NCBI RefSeq assembly: GCF_004349215.1
Contig: NZ_SMKU01000064.1
Location: 1-33,399, forward strand
Direction: 5' to 3'
Origin: Actinomadura rubrisoli
GTDB taxonomy: Bacteria > Actinomycetota > Actinomycetes > Streptosporangiales > Streptosporangiaceae
DNA: 33,399 bases
Part shown: positions 1 through 8,338 of the stretch, piece by piece
Layout: each line of letters begins with the position of its first letter
Numbering within the stretch: the stretch's first letter is position 1
Notes under the pieces: model-generated
What the model saw: the letters and a program-made list of their open reading frames with translations, nothing else
What the model was told of the DNA's origin: nothing
Databases searched by the model: none
Translations under genes and position numbers: made by a program

Positions 1-564
1 CCCCACGCCAAGCCACCCCCACACACCAAACCCGCCGCGCATGGGAAGCCGTCGACGCACGGGAAGCCCGCCACGCACGGCAAGCCCGCCGCGCACGGCA
101 AGCCGTCCGCGCACGGCAAGCCGTCGACGCACGGCAAACCCGCGGTGCACGGCAAGCCGTCGGCGCACGGGAAGCCAGCCGGGCACGGTAAGCCGTCGAC
201 GCACGGCAAGCCTGTCGCACATGGGAAGCCTGTCGTGCACAACAAGCCCTCCACGACAGGGAAGCCCGCCACTCACGGCAAGCCCGCCCCGCATGGGAAG
301 CCGTCCGCACATGGCAAGCCCGTCGCACACGGTAAGCCGTCCGTGCATGGGAAGCCGTCGACGCACGGTAAGCCCGCCGCACACGGCAAGCCTTCTGCGC
401 ATGGGAAGCCTGTGGTGCACAACAAGCCCTCCACGACGGGGAAGCCCGCCACGCATGGCAAGCCAGCCGCGCATGGGAAGCCGTCCGCGCACGGTAAGCC
501 GTCTACGCAGGGGAAGCCCGCCACGCATGGCAAGCCTGTGGCGCAGGGGAAGCCGGGGCCGCAT
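1..564 (+). repeat. Tandem 18-bp coding repeat (HGKPxx hexapeptides) with 180-bp higher-order period
   Basis: About 31 consecutive 18-bp units encode HGKP followed by two variable residues (SA, ST, AA, AT, VA, VV). A higher-order period is visible: the variant block VVHNKPSTTGKPATHGKP starts at 232 and recurs at 412, exactly 180 bp (ten units) later, so a ten-unit block was probably duplicated. The reading frame is kept throughout. The array is cut by the left edge of the window. Confidence 0.93.
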
Positions 565-1590
565 GGCAAGAAGGGGAAGGGCGCCAGGGCGGGTGTCGTG
601 GTGTTGAGTGCGAGCGGGCCTGAGAAGGCTGTGGTTCCGGGCGGGACGTACAGCTGGCCGTTCGCGGTGACCGCTAGGGGGCAGGCGAAGCCGGGTCCTG
701 CGGTGTTGCGGTTGGAGCTGCCGAAGTCGCTGCGGTTCGTGGGCGGGCAGCCGGGCTGTTCCGTTACCGGACGGAAGGTCGTCTGCCGCATCGGTACCGT
801 CAGGCCGGGGCAGACGACCGTGGGCGTGATCACGACCAAGGTGTCCAAGCGGGCCAAGGTGGGACGGACGATGCGGATCCGCGGGACGGTGACCTGGGGA
901 GGGGCGCGCGCGTCCCGGAGCTTCCCGGCGGTCCGCGTGGCGGAGACCGCCGACCTGGCCATGTCGAAGTCCGCGCCGGCGACGTCGCGGGCGGGGGCGG
1001 CGATCCCGTACGAGATGAGGGTTCGCAACCTGGGGCCGTCCACGGCGGAGAACGTGGTGGTCCGGACGGACGGTCTGGCGCGGCTCGTCGAACAGGATGC
1101 GGCCTGCGTCCCGCAGCGCGCCGGTTTTGTGTGCGCGGTGGGTTCGCTGCCCGCAGGCCAGGAGCGGACGCTGCGCATCAAGGCCGTGCCCGGCGGAAAC
1201 GCTCGGGAAGGCGCGGTGGTGAAGTCCCGGTCGAGGGCGACGTCGGCGACCACGGATGTCAGAACCGGCAACAACGCCGCCGTGGCCCGAACCACGATCA
1301 CGCGTGCGGCGGCTGGGGCGCCCGATAAGCCGGAGGCGTCGGCCCAGGGCGCGCCGTCCGGTGGCAAGCCGACTGCACGGGCCGGTGGTGCTCGGGCCGC
1401 CGCCTATGTCAGCCGTCCGGATTCGGGTGGCGGGGCGCCGTCCGGGGTTATGGGTCCGGTGAAGGCTCTGGCGGAGTCGCCGCTCACGGGCATCGACACC
1501 GCTGCCGTGTTCGGGCTTTCGTTCGGCGTGGTCGGGGGTGCTTTCGCGCTGACGCGCCTGGGTCGCGCCCGCCGCAGGGAGCAGGACTGA
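1..1590 (+). CDS. Anchored surface protein with HGKP hexapeptide repeats and DUF11-like domains (5' partial)
   Basis: The frame is open from the first base, so the N-terminus and any signal peptide lie outside the window. The first ~190 residues are hexapeptide repeats of the form HGKPxx. Two beta-rich segments follow (about residues 195-320 and 325-440) that resemble DUF11/CARDB-type cell-surface Ig-like domains. The second contains a typical phrase, VRNLGPSTAENVVV. The C-terminus has SPLTG, a hydrophobic stretch of about 20 residues and a basic tail (RARRR), the layout of a sortase sorting signal with a variant pentapeptide. If it is not a sortase substrate, it would be a C-terminally anchored membrane protein. 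Role inferred: extracellular structural or adhesive protein. The repeat is rich in His and Lys, which could bind metals or anionic wall polymers, but nothing in the sequence proves that. Confidence 0.8.
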   Translation, partial: PHAKPPPHTKPAAHGKPSTHGKPATHGKPAAHGKPSAHGKPSTHGKPAVHGKPSAHGKPAGHGKPSTHGKPVAHGKPVVHNKPSTTGKPATHGKPAPHGKPSAHGKPVAHGKPSVHGKPSTHGKPAAHGKPSAHGKPVVHNKPSTTGKPATHGKPAAHGKPSAHGKPSTQGKPATHGKPVAQGKPGPHGKKGKGARAGVVVLSASGPEKAVVPGGTYSWPFAVTARGQAKPGPAVLRLELPKSLRFVGGQPGCSVTGRKVVCRIGTVRPGQTTVGVITTKVSKRAKVGRTMRIRGTVTWGGARASRSFPAVRVAETADLAMSKSAPATSRAGAAIPYEMRVRNLGPSTAENVVVRTDGLARLVEQDAACVPQRAGFVCAVGSLPAGQERTLRIKAVPGGNAREGAVVKSRSRATSATTDVRTGNNAAVARTTITRAAAGAPDKPEASAQGAPSGGKPTARAGGARAAAYVSRPDSGGGAPSGVMGPVKALAESPLTGIDTAAVFGLSFGVVGGAFALTRLGRARRREQD

Positions 1591-1649
1591 CAGCGGCGGA
1601 CGGCCCGTCCCGTTCACGTCCGGGCGTGGATTCGTACGAGGATGGGATC

Positions 1650-2576
1650 ATGCGTCTTCGAATCTTCACAGAGCCCCAGATGGGGGCGAGCTACGAAACA
1701 CAGCTGAGGGTCGCCAAAGCCACGGAGGACCTCGGCTTCGACGCCTTCTTCCGCTCCGACCACTACCTCACCATGCTCGGCGGGACGGGGGAGCCCGGGC
1801 CGACGGACTCGTGGGTGACGCTGGGCGCGCTGGCCCGCGAGACGAGCCGCATCAGGCTCGGCACGATGGTGACGGCGGCGACGTTCCGCCTTCCCGGGCC
1901 GCTGGCGATCTCGGTCGCGCAGGTCGACCAGATGAGCGGCGGACGGGTCGACCTCGGCCTGGGGGCGGGATGGTTCGAGCAGGAGCACACCGCGTACGGG
2001 ATCCCGTTCCCGAGCACGCGCGAGCGGTTCGAGCGGTTGGAGGAGCAGCTGCGGATCGTCACGGGGCTGTGGCGGACGCCTGCGGGTGAGACGTTCTCCT
2101 TCAGCGGCGAGCACTACACGCTGGCCGACTCGCCGGGGCTTCCGAAGCCCGTCCGGCCGGACGGCCCGCCCGTCATCGTGGGCGGGGTCGGCGCGAAGCG
2201 GACGCCGCGGCTGGCCGTCCAGTACGCCGACGAGTACAACGTGCCGTTCCGCCCGCTGAAGGACACCGGTGGTGCGTTCGACCGGGTACGCGCGGCCTAC
2301 CAGGATCGCGGACGGACGAAGCCGCTGGTCTACTCCGTCGCGCAGACCGTGTGCTGCGGCCGGGACGAGGCCGAGGTGAGGCGCCGCGCCGACGCCATCG
2401 GACAGGACGTCGCGGAGCTGCGCCAGGGCGGCCTGGCGGGTACCCCGGGTGAGCTGGTCGAGAAGATCGGGCGGTTCGGCGAGCTGGGTGCCGAATGCGT
2501 GTACCTCCAGGTCCTCGACATGGACGATCTGGACCAGCTGGAGCTTCTGGCGTCCGAGGTCCTCGGCAAGGTCTGA
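1650..2576 (+). CDS. LLM-class F420-dependent oxidoreductase
   Basis: A 308-residue protein of the bacterial luciferase-like monooxygenase superfamily, with the features of the F420-dependent branch common in actinomycetes. It starts MRLRIFTEPQMG. It carries the family phrases FFRSDHYLTM (residues ~32-41), the substrate-barrel block SRIRLGTMVTAATFRLPG, QVDQMSGGRVDLGLGAGWFEQEH and VIVGGVGAKRTPRLA. The expected role is hydride transfer between F420H2 and an unknown organic substrate in the cytoplasm. ATG 1650 is preferred because family members begin with this sequence and a purine-rich GAGGATGGGA lies just upstream. An in-frame GTG at 1626 would add eight residues. It converges on the flavoprotein gene at 2662 and is probably not part of that operon. 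Substrate unknown. Confidence 0.9.
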   Translation: MRLRIFTEPQMGASYETQLRVAKATEDLGFDAFFRSDHYLTMLGGTGEPGPTDSWVTLGALARETSRIRLGTMVTAATFRLPGPLAISVAQVDQMSGGRVDLGLGAGWFEQEHTAYGIPFPSTRERFERLEEQLRIVTGLWRTPAGETFSFSGEHYTLADSPGLPKPVRPDGPPVIVGGVGAKRTPRLAVQYADEYNVPFRPLKDTGGAFDRVRAAYQDRGRTKPLVYSVAQTVCCGRDEAEVRRRADAIGQDVAELRQGGLAGTPGELVEKIGRFGELGAECVYLQVLDMDDLDQLELLASEVLGKV

Positions 2577-2661
2577 CCTGTCGGACGACGCCGGTCCGGC
2601 GGGCCTGCGGCGGGGCGCGCTCCATTCCTGGAACCCTCGCCGCGGGCCTCCAGGCCGGCGC

Positions 2662-4161
2662 CTATGCGATGGTGCCCGCGCGGCGACCGAAAACCGAGCC
2701 TGCGGCGAGGCCCGACCCACCGGGGTAGTTCCCGCTGAACAGGCCGCCGAGCATCTCGCCGCATACGAACAGCCCGGGAATGGGGTCTCCGCGTTCGGAG
2801 AGCACGCGGCCGTGGGTGTCGGACCCGAGGCCGCCGAACGTGAAGGTGATACCGCACGTGACCGGGTAGGCGTAGAAGGGGCCGGTCTCGATAGGTGAGG
2901 CCCAGTTGCTCTTGGGCGGCTTGACGCGGGCCGCGCGTCCGTCCTTCATGGTCGGGTCCAGCGTGGTCGTTCTGTCGATCGAGGCGTTGAACTCCGAGAC
3001 GGTCCTGCCGAACGTCGTCGCGTCGACGCCCATCTTCTCGGCCAGGCCCTCGATCGTGGTGGCCTCGAACACCGAGATGCCGGGCATGTCGTACTCCTCC
3101 GCGCGCAGCATCGGCCGGAGGGTGGCGTCGAAGATCTGGTACGCGATCGAATCGGGCTGCTCCAGGATCTCGCGGCCGTACTTCGCGTAGGTGTAGTTGC
3201 GGAAGTCGGCGCCTTCGTCCAGGAAGCGCTCGCCGCGGTTGTTGACCACGATGCCGAGCGGATACGACTGCCGTGTGAGCCTGTTGGTCAGCGCCCGGTT
3301 GCTCTCGTTGTGGTCCGCCAGGGCGTCCCACGCGACGCTGTGGCAGGTGCTCCAGTCGCCGCCCGCGCGCGCGCCGATCGCCAGCGCCGCCTCCAGCAAG
3401 GTGCCGGTATTGCACGGGGTCCCGCGCACCTTGGCGTTCTCCCAGCCGGGACCGAGGTGCTTCTTCCGCATCTCCGCCGATGACTCGAAACCCCCCGCCG
3501 CGAGGATCGTGCTCTCCGCCCTCACCTCCCCGACGCATCCGCCGGTGGTGCGGTACCGCACGCCGACGACGGCGCCACCGGTGACGATGAGGTCCTCTAC
3601 GGCATGGCCGTAGCGGACCACCACCCCTTCTTCGGCGGCGACACGGGTGTGGTCCGCTATCAGGCCCTCACCCCCTCCGGTGTTCCCGACGTGGAGTCCG
3701 CCCCAGAACAGGTAGCTGCCGTCAGGACGTTCATAAGCCTGCCGTTCGTACATCAGGCGGTAGCGCAGGCCGCGTTTGTTCAGCCACCGCAGGGTCTCCT
3801 GGCTTTCCTCGACCAGGACCTTGGTCAGGTCGGGGTCGTTGCGGCCGTCGGTGACCTTGGCCAGGTCCGCGGCGTAGTGCTCGGCCGGATACGGCGGCAC
3901 CACGGTGACCGGGTGCCGTTCGTCGGGATCGACGATGTCGGCGATGTCCGCGAACCCGTTGTGGGCGATGCGCGTCGCACCGGCGGTGTAGTAGCTGTTC
4001 CCGCCCGCGGCGTGCTCCTCGGCCTTCTCAAGCAGGACGACGGCGCGGCCCCGGGCACTTGCGGCGTGCGCGGCGGTGAACCCGGCGTTGCCTCCGCCCA
4101 CCACGAGCACCTCGGTGCGGATGATCGGAAGGTCGCCGGAATCGGACGTCTCGGTGGGCAA
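2662..4161 (-). CDS. FAD-dependent dehydrogenase, tricarballylate dehydrogenase (TcuA)-like
   Basis: A 499-residue FAD_binding_2 flavoprotein of the succinate dehydrogenase/fumarate reductase superfamily, closest in pattern to tricarballylate dehydrogenase TcuA. Residues ~17-45 form the FAD Rossmann loop (VLVVGGGNAGFTAA). It also shows GGNSYYTAGATR and, near the C-terminus, GGLGSDTHGRV and the FAD-closing GNYPGGSGLAAGSVFGR. TcuA oxidises tricarballylate to cis-aconitate. Here a related polycarboxylate or alkyl acid is inferred but not shown. The start is TTG, supported by AGGAG six bases upstream. It is the last gene of the six-gene minus-strand operon, 32 bp after the alcohol dehydrogenase. 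No transmembrane segment is apparent, so it is probably cytosolic and would need an electron acceptor (no TcuB homologue is present here). Confidence 0.85.
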   Translation of the reverse strand: MPTETSDSGDLPIIRTEVLVVGGGNAGFTAAHAASARGRAVVLLEKAEEHAAGGNSYYTAGATRIAHNGFADIADIVDPDERHPVTVVPPYPAEHYAADLAKVTDGRNDPDLTKVLVEESQETLRWLNKRGLRYRLMYERQAYERPDGSYLFWGGLHVGNTGGGEGLIADHTRVAAEEGVVVRYGHAVEDLIVTGGAVVGVRYRTTGGCVGEVRAESTILAAGGFESSAEMRKKHLGPGWENAKVRGTPCNTGTLLEAALAIGARAGGDWSTCHSVAWDALADHNESNRALTNRLTRQSYPLGIVVNNRGERFLDEGADFRNYTYAKYGREILEQPDSIAYQIFDATLRPMLRAEEYDMPGISVFEATTIEGLAEKMGVDATTFGRTVSEFNASIDRTTTLDPTMKDGRAARVKPPKSNWASPIETGPFYAYPVTCGITFTFGGLGSDTHGRVLSERGDPIPGLFVCGEMLGGLFSGNYPGGSGLAAGSVFGRRAGTIA

Positions 4162-4193
4162 GTGCGGCTCCTGGATCTCGTTGCGGTGGACGG

Positions 4194-5351
4194 TCAGTAC
4201 TCGATGAGGGCCCGGCCGGTGACGGTTCCCGCCGCGACGGCGCCGTAGGCGTCCTCGGCCCGGTCGAACGGGAAGCGCGCCGAGATGAGCCGTGCCGGAT
4301 CGAGCGCGCCGTCCCGCACGGCTTCGAGCAGCTTCGGCATGTCCTCTCCCGGGACCGCGGCGTAGGACCCGACGAGCGTGATCTTGTTGCGGACGAATCC
4401 GTTCAGGTCCTCGATCCGGCCGGGCCCGCCGGTTCCGGCGAGCCCGGAGACGACGACGGTGCCGCCGATTCCGACGATGCGGAGGGCCTGCGCGACCGTT
4501 CCCGGCGTGCCGATGGTGTCGAACACGACGTCGATCGGCGCTCCGCCGGCCAGTTCACCGACCCTGGCGTCGAAGTCCCTGTCGCCGGCGTGCACCGTGC
4601 CGGTCGCGCCGAATCCGCGCGCCGCGGCGAGCGACTCGTCCCGTATGTCGCTGACCGTGATGGTGCCCGCGCCCGCGTGCCTGGCGAGGGCGACCGTGCA
4701 CAGGCCGACGCCGCCGGCCGCGAGGACGACGACGTTGGCGCCCGGTCGCACCTTCGCCGCCCGGTTCACCGCACCGTAGGCGGTCAGCCCCGCGCACCCG
4801 AGCACGGCGACGTCGGTCAGGGGAATCGCCTCGGGCCATCCGTCCGGCAGCGGGAACACCGCCCCCGCCGGTAGCGAGACAAGCCCGACCAGCCCTCCGA
4901 CACCGGACGCGCGTAGGGGAGTGCCGTCGAGTTGGTGGTACCTGTGCGTTCCGTCGTAGCGGAGTCCCTTCGCCTGCATCATCGTCCGGAACGGGCCGCA
5001 GTTGTCCTCGGCGCCGGATCGGCACGCCGCGCATTCACCGCACGGCACGAGGAACGTGCACGCGACGCGGTCACCGGGCCGCACATGGTCGACACCGGTT
5101 CCGACCGCGCGGACCGTGCCCGCCAGTTCGTGTCCGAAGATGTTCGGTGCCGCGACCGTGCCGTGCCCTTGAAGCTTGTGGACGTCGCTGTGGCACGCGC
5201 CGCAGGCGGCGACCTCGATCAGCACCTCCCGTGGGCCGGGACCGGTGACCTGGACGTCCTCGATACGCAGTCCCAGACCGACGCCGTAGAAGACCGCCGC
5301 CCGGCTGGTCCGCGTCGCGGTCGTGTTCGGGGCGCCAAGAGTCGGCGGCAC
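4194..5351 (-). CDS. Zinc-dependent alcohol dehydrogenase (MDR superfamily)
   Basis: A 385-residue medium-chain dehydrogenase/reductase. Visible elements are the catalytic zinc residues in GACHSDVH and GHELAG, the four-cysteine structural zinc lobe CGECAACRSGAEDNC, and the NAD(P)-binding turn VLAAGGVGLCTVALA. It should interconvert an alcohol and its aldehyde or ketone, and it follows an aldehyde dehydrogenase in the same operon, suggesting alcohol to aldehyde to acid. The GTG start at 5351 is chosen because AGGAG lies seven bases upstream and the encoded N-terminus gives a normal family length. The frame stays open upstream through four 15-bp repeats, each beginning with ATG, up to an ATGA overlap with the aldehyde dehydrogenase stop at 5435-5438. 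Longer N-terminal forms are therefore possible. Confidence 0.85.
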   Translation of the reverse strand: MPPTLGAPNTTATRTSRAAVFYGVGLGLRIEDVQVTGPGPREVLIEVAACGACHSDVHKLQGHGTVAAPNIFGHELAGTVRAVGTGVDHVRPGDRVACTFLVPCGECAACRSGAEDNCGPFRTMMQAKGLRYDGTHRYHQLDGTPLRASGVGGLVGLVSLPAGAVFPLPDGWPEAIPLTDVAVLGCAGLTAYGAVNRAAKVRPGANVVVLAAGGVGLCTVALARHAGAGTITVSDIRDESLAAARGFGATGTVHAGDRDFDARVGELAGGAPIDVVFDTIGTPGTVAQALRIVGIGGTVVVSGLAGTGGPGRIEDLNGFVRNKITLVGSYAAVPGEDMPKLLEAVRDGALDPARLISARFPFDRAEDAYGAVAAGTVTGRALIEY

Positions 5352-5378
5352 GGTTGTACTCCTGTCTTCCGCGATTCT

Positions 5379-5438
5379 GTGTCGGACGGTCATGTGTTGG
5401 ACGGTCATGTGTTGGACGGTCATGTGTCGGACGGTCAT
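5379..5438 (-). repeat. Four 15-bp tandem repeats, each carrying an ATG, between two operon genes
   Basis: On the minus strand, four back-to-back 15-bp units run from 5438 to 5379: ATGACCGTCCRACAC, with R = G, A, A, G in order. Outer units are identical and inner units are identical. Each keeps the alcohol dehydrogenase frame and would encode MTV(R/Q)H. The first ATG overlaps the TGA stop of the aldehyde dehydrogenase (ATGA). Confidence 0.93.
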
Positions 5439-6925
5439 GCGACGGCGAACGGGTCGTCGGGTTCGGCGTCGGAGTAGTCGATGACGACGCTCTTGATCTC
5501 GGCGTACTCGCGCAACACGGCGAGCCCGTTCTCCCGGCCGAGGCCGCTGGACTTGTAGCCGCCGTACGGAAGCGTCCAATGGACGGGCCGGAAGGTGTTG
5601 ACGGACACCGTTCCTGCCTCCAGCCGGGCCGCGACCCGGTGCGCACGGGCGATGTCACGTGTCCACAGACCGGCTACCAGCCCGTAACTGGTGTCGTTGG
5701 CCAGGCGTACCGCCTCTTCCTCGTCGTCGAACGGGATGACGGTCAGGACCGGCCCGAACACCTCTTCGCGGGCGACGGTCGACCTGTTGCCGAGCCCTTC
5801 GAAGATGGTGGGCTGGACGAAGTAGCCCTTGTCCAAGCCCTCGGGACGTCCCCCTCCGGTGACGATACGGCCGCCTTCCGCGCGACCGGCGTCGAGATAG
5901 TGGTGGGTCTTGGCGAGTTGTTCGGCGGAGGTGTGCGGGCCGATGTGCGTCGCCGGGTCCAGCGGCATGCCGACGCGGATCCGCTCGGTCCGCCGGACGA
6001 GCGCGTCGAGGAACTCGGGGTAGATGTGGCGCTGGAGGAACAGCCGGGAGCCCAGCGAGCAGGACTGGCCGGTGGAGCGGAACGCGCTGTGGGTCGCCAC
6101 CGTCACGGCGCGGCCCAGATCGGCGTCCTCGAACACGATGTGCGGCGACTTGCCCCCGCACTCGAACGACACCCTCTTGAGCCCGTCGGCCGCCGCCCGC
6201 ATGATCGCCTGCGCCGTCGGATAGCTGCCGGTGACCGAGACCTTGTCGACGCCGGGGTGCCCGACGAGGCGCGCCCCGGCGTCGCGTCCGAACCCGGTGA
6301 CGATGTTGACGACGCCGCCGGGGAAGCCCGCCTCGACGACGAGCCTCCCGAGTTCGATCGCCGAGACCGAGGTGAGCTCGGACGGCTTGAGCACCACGGT
6401 GTTCCCCATGGCCAGCGCGGGCCCCAGCTTCCACGAATAGAGGCTGATCGGCGAGTTCCACGGCGTGATCGCGGCCACCACGCCGACGGGTTCGACGCGG
6501 GTGAAGGCGTGCGCGTCGGTCTTGTAGGGCACGACGGTCCCTTCGACCTTGTCGGCCGCCCCGGCGAAGTACCGGAGCCACTGCACCGCGCGCCGGACCT
6601 CGCCCACCGTGTCCCGCAAGGGTTTCCCGTTGTCCATCGTCTCGATGCGGCCCAGCCTTTCGGCGTCGCGTTCGAGGAGATCGGACAGCACGTGGAGCAG
6701 CCGTCCGCGCTGCGTGGCCGTGAGCCGCGACCACGGCCCGCGCAAGGCGTCCCGCGCCGCGGCGACGGCGCGGTCGACGTCGGGCCCGGCGCCCTCGGGC
6801 ACCGTCGCCCAGACCTCTTCTGTCGCCGGGTCGATCGAGGCGATCGTGCGTCCCGACACCGGGGGCACCCAGTGACCGCCGATCAGCAGGTCCTTGTTCT
6901 CGATGACGGTGGCGATGCCGGTCAT
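5435..6925 (-). CDS. NAD(P)-dependent aldehyde dehydrogenase
   Basis: A 496-residue member of the classical aldehyde dehydrogenase superfamily that oxidises an aldehyde to its carboxylate. Landmarks are TPWNSP (about 154-159), the glutamate general base in FECGGKSP (E255), the cysteine nucleophile in GQSCSLGSR (C289), EEVFGPVLTV and the C-terminal PYGGYKSSGLGREN. Length is normal and all catalytic residues are present. The ATG start has a GGAGG seven bases upstream and overlaps the TGA of the MFS gene by four bases (ATGA), indicating translational coupling. It lies between the transporter and the alcohol dehydrogenase, fitting conversion of an imported alcohol or aldehyde to an acid that the nearby CoA ligase could activate. 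The substrate cannot be told from sequence. Confidence 0.93.
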   Translation of the reverse strand: MTGIATVIENKDLLIGGHWVPPVSGRTIASIDPATEEVWATVPEGAGPDVDRAVAAARDALRGPWSRLTATQRGRLLHVLSDLLERDAERLGRIETMDNGKPLRDTVGEVRRAVQWLRYFAGAADKVEGTVVPYKTDAHAFTRVEPVGVVAAITPWNSPISLYSWKLGPALAMGNTVVLKPSELTSVSAIELGRLVVEAGFPGGVVNIVTGFGRDAGARLVGHPGVDKVSVTGSYPTAQAIMRAAADGLKRVSFECGGKSPHIVFEDADLGRAVTVATHSAFRSTGQSCSLGSRLFLQRHIYPEFLDALVRRTERIRVGMPLDPATHIGPHTSAEQLAKTHHYLDAGRAEGGRIVTGGGRPEGLDKGYFVQPTIFEGLGNRSTVAREEVFGPVLTVIPFDDEEEAVRLANDTSYGLVAGLWTRDIARAHRVAARLEAGTVSVNTFRPVHWTLPYGGYKSSGLGRENGLAVLREYAEIKSVVIDYSDAEPDDPFAVA

Positions 6926-8322
6926 TTCACGTCCTCCACGACTTTCGCGGCCGTGCCGCCGGCGGGGACCAGCACGGCGTCCTTGGTCTCGGGTCCGGTC
7001 AGCGCGCCGATGAGGAGCAGGATTCCGCCGACCACGTAGAGGACGACCGTCGTGTGGTCGGCGTCCATGAAGGTCGCCAGCCCCCGTTCGTAGAAGGCGT
7101 AGAAGGCCGGGATGATGATGGCGAAGCTGTAGCTGATCCCGTAACCGGTCGCGCGCAGCTCGGTGCGGAACCGCTCGGAGATGTACGCCGCGGTGCAGCC
7201 GAAGCAGCAGATGGAGCTGAGCACGAGCCCGGTGGTCAGTGCCGCCAGCCCGGCGAACGACGAAACCGGCCCGCTGACGATGGCGAGGTAGAACAACGGC
7301 GCGACCACCGCTCCCAAGGCGCCGCACAAGGCGAGGACGACGCGCCGCCCGATCCGCTGGCTCAGCGCCCCGGCCAGCGGGTACGCCGCGATCAGGAAGA
7401 CCTGCGCCACCACGATGATCGCGGTACCGCGCTGGGACGAGACCCCGTCCAGCGACCGCAGCGTCACCGGGAACGACGCCGAAGTGGCGTTCGACAGGAT
7501 CCAGACGCCCGTCATCAGGATCAGCACCTGGCGCAGGCTCCTGGCCGCCGTCCCGCGCACGAGCTGCCTCGCGGGACTCGCCTTCCTCACCTCGACCTTG
7601 AGGAACGCGGGCGACTCCTGGACCGTGCGGCCGTAGTACACGGCGAAGGCGAACGTCGCGAGCGCGCCGACGACGACCGGGATCCGCCAGCCCCACACCT
7701 CGTACGCCGAGCCCCCGTTCCCGCCGCCGGTGCCGCCCGTGACCCTCAGCAGCAGGTAGGTGAACAGCGACATGACGCAGAACGCGAGGGGGAACCCCAT
7801 CGTGATCAGGCCGCCGTAGAGCCCGCGCTTGCGGACCGGGCTGCTCTCCATCGCGAGCGGGATCGCGCCGGTGTACTGGCCGCCGAGGAACACGCCGGTG
7901 GCGAACCGGAGGACGATCAGCAGCCCGATCGACGCGAACCCGATGGCCGAGAAGGACGGGACGAACGCGAGCAGCAGCGTCCCCGCCGCGCTGCCGTACA
8001 TCGCGATCAGCGTCGCCCTGCGCCTGCCGGCGGTGTCGGCGATGGTGCCGAAGATGAAGGCGCCCAGCGGCCTGCCCAGCAGTGTCGCGGCGAAGACCAG
8101 GCCGTTCACCAGGGCGCTGGTGCCGGACGCCACGTCCTTGTCCATGAAGTAGTGCAGCGCGGGCGCCAGCGCGATGACGGGGAGGTAGATGTCGTAGCAG
8201 TCGATCGCGAAGCCGATGGCGGCGCCGCGGGTGGCGCGCCTGCCGCGGGCCGCGATGTCCGGCGCGTCCGCCGTACTGACCGTGTTGGACGTGTTGGACG
8301 TGTCCGATGGGGTGGGGTTCAT
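6922..8322 (-). CDS. MFS transporter, metabolite:H+ symporter (MHS) type
   Basis: A 466-residue major facilitator with about twelve hydrophobic segments. The first helix contains GFAIDCYDIYLPVIALAP, like MHS-family importers of organic acids and aromatic acids. The motif-A loop is present in variant form (LGRPLGAFIFGTIADTAGRRR). It most likely imports the substrate of the surrounding catabolic operon by proton symport. The start ATG has GGAAGG seven bases upstream. The gene begins 16 bp after the alpha/beta hydrolase and ends in an ATGA overlap with the aldehyde dehydrogenase. The N-terminus (residues 6-16) contains a short 9-bp tandem repeat encoding DTS-NTS-NTV. Assignment as an importer rests on family and context. 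Confidence 0.88.
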   Translation of the reverse strand: MNPTPSDTSNTSNTVSTADAPDIAARGRRATRGAAIGFAIDCYDIYLPVIALAPALHYFMDKDVASGTSALVNGLVFAATLLGRPLGAFIFGTIADTAGRRRATLIAMYGSAAGTLLLAFVPSFSAIGFASIGLLIVLRFATGVFLGGQYTGAIPLAMESSPVRKRGLYGGLITMGFPLAFCVMSLFTYLLLRVTGGTGGGNGGSAYEVWGWRIPVVVGALATFAFAVYYGRTVQESPAFLKVEVRKASPARQLVRGTAARSLRQVLILMTGVWILSNATSASFPVTLRSLDGVSSQRGTAIIVVAQVFLIAAYPLAGALSQRIGRRVVLALCGALGAVVAPLFYLAIVSGPVSSFAGLAALTTGLVLSSICCFGCTAAYISERFRTELRATGYGISYSFAIIIPAFYAFYERGLATFMDADHTTVVLYVVGGILLLIGALTGPETKDAVLVPAGGTAAKVVEDVK

Positions 8323-8338
8323 CGCGTGACCTTCCGGG

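Noticed and set aside
1..564. CRISPR array
   Set aside because: Repeats are 18 bp, contiguous, in frame and have no unique spacers; they encode HGKP units.
273..1367. Long antisense open frame opposite the HGKP-repeat gene
   Set aside because: It is the mirror of a high-GC repeat; the forward frame encodes recognisable domains and a C-terminal anchor, while the reverse translation is low-complexity.
5354..7039. Long plus-strand open frame opposite the aldehyde dehydrogenase
   Set aside because: No recognisable motifs; antisense shadow of a gene with complete catalytic residues.
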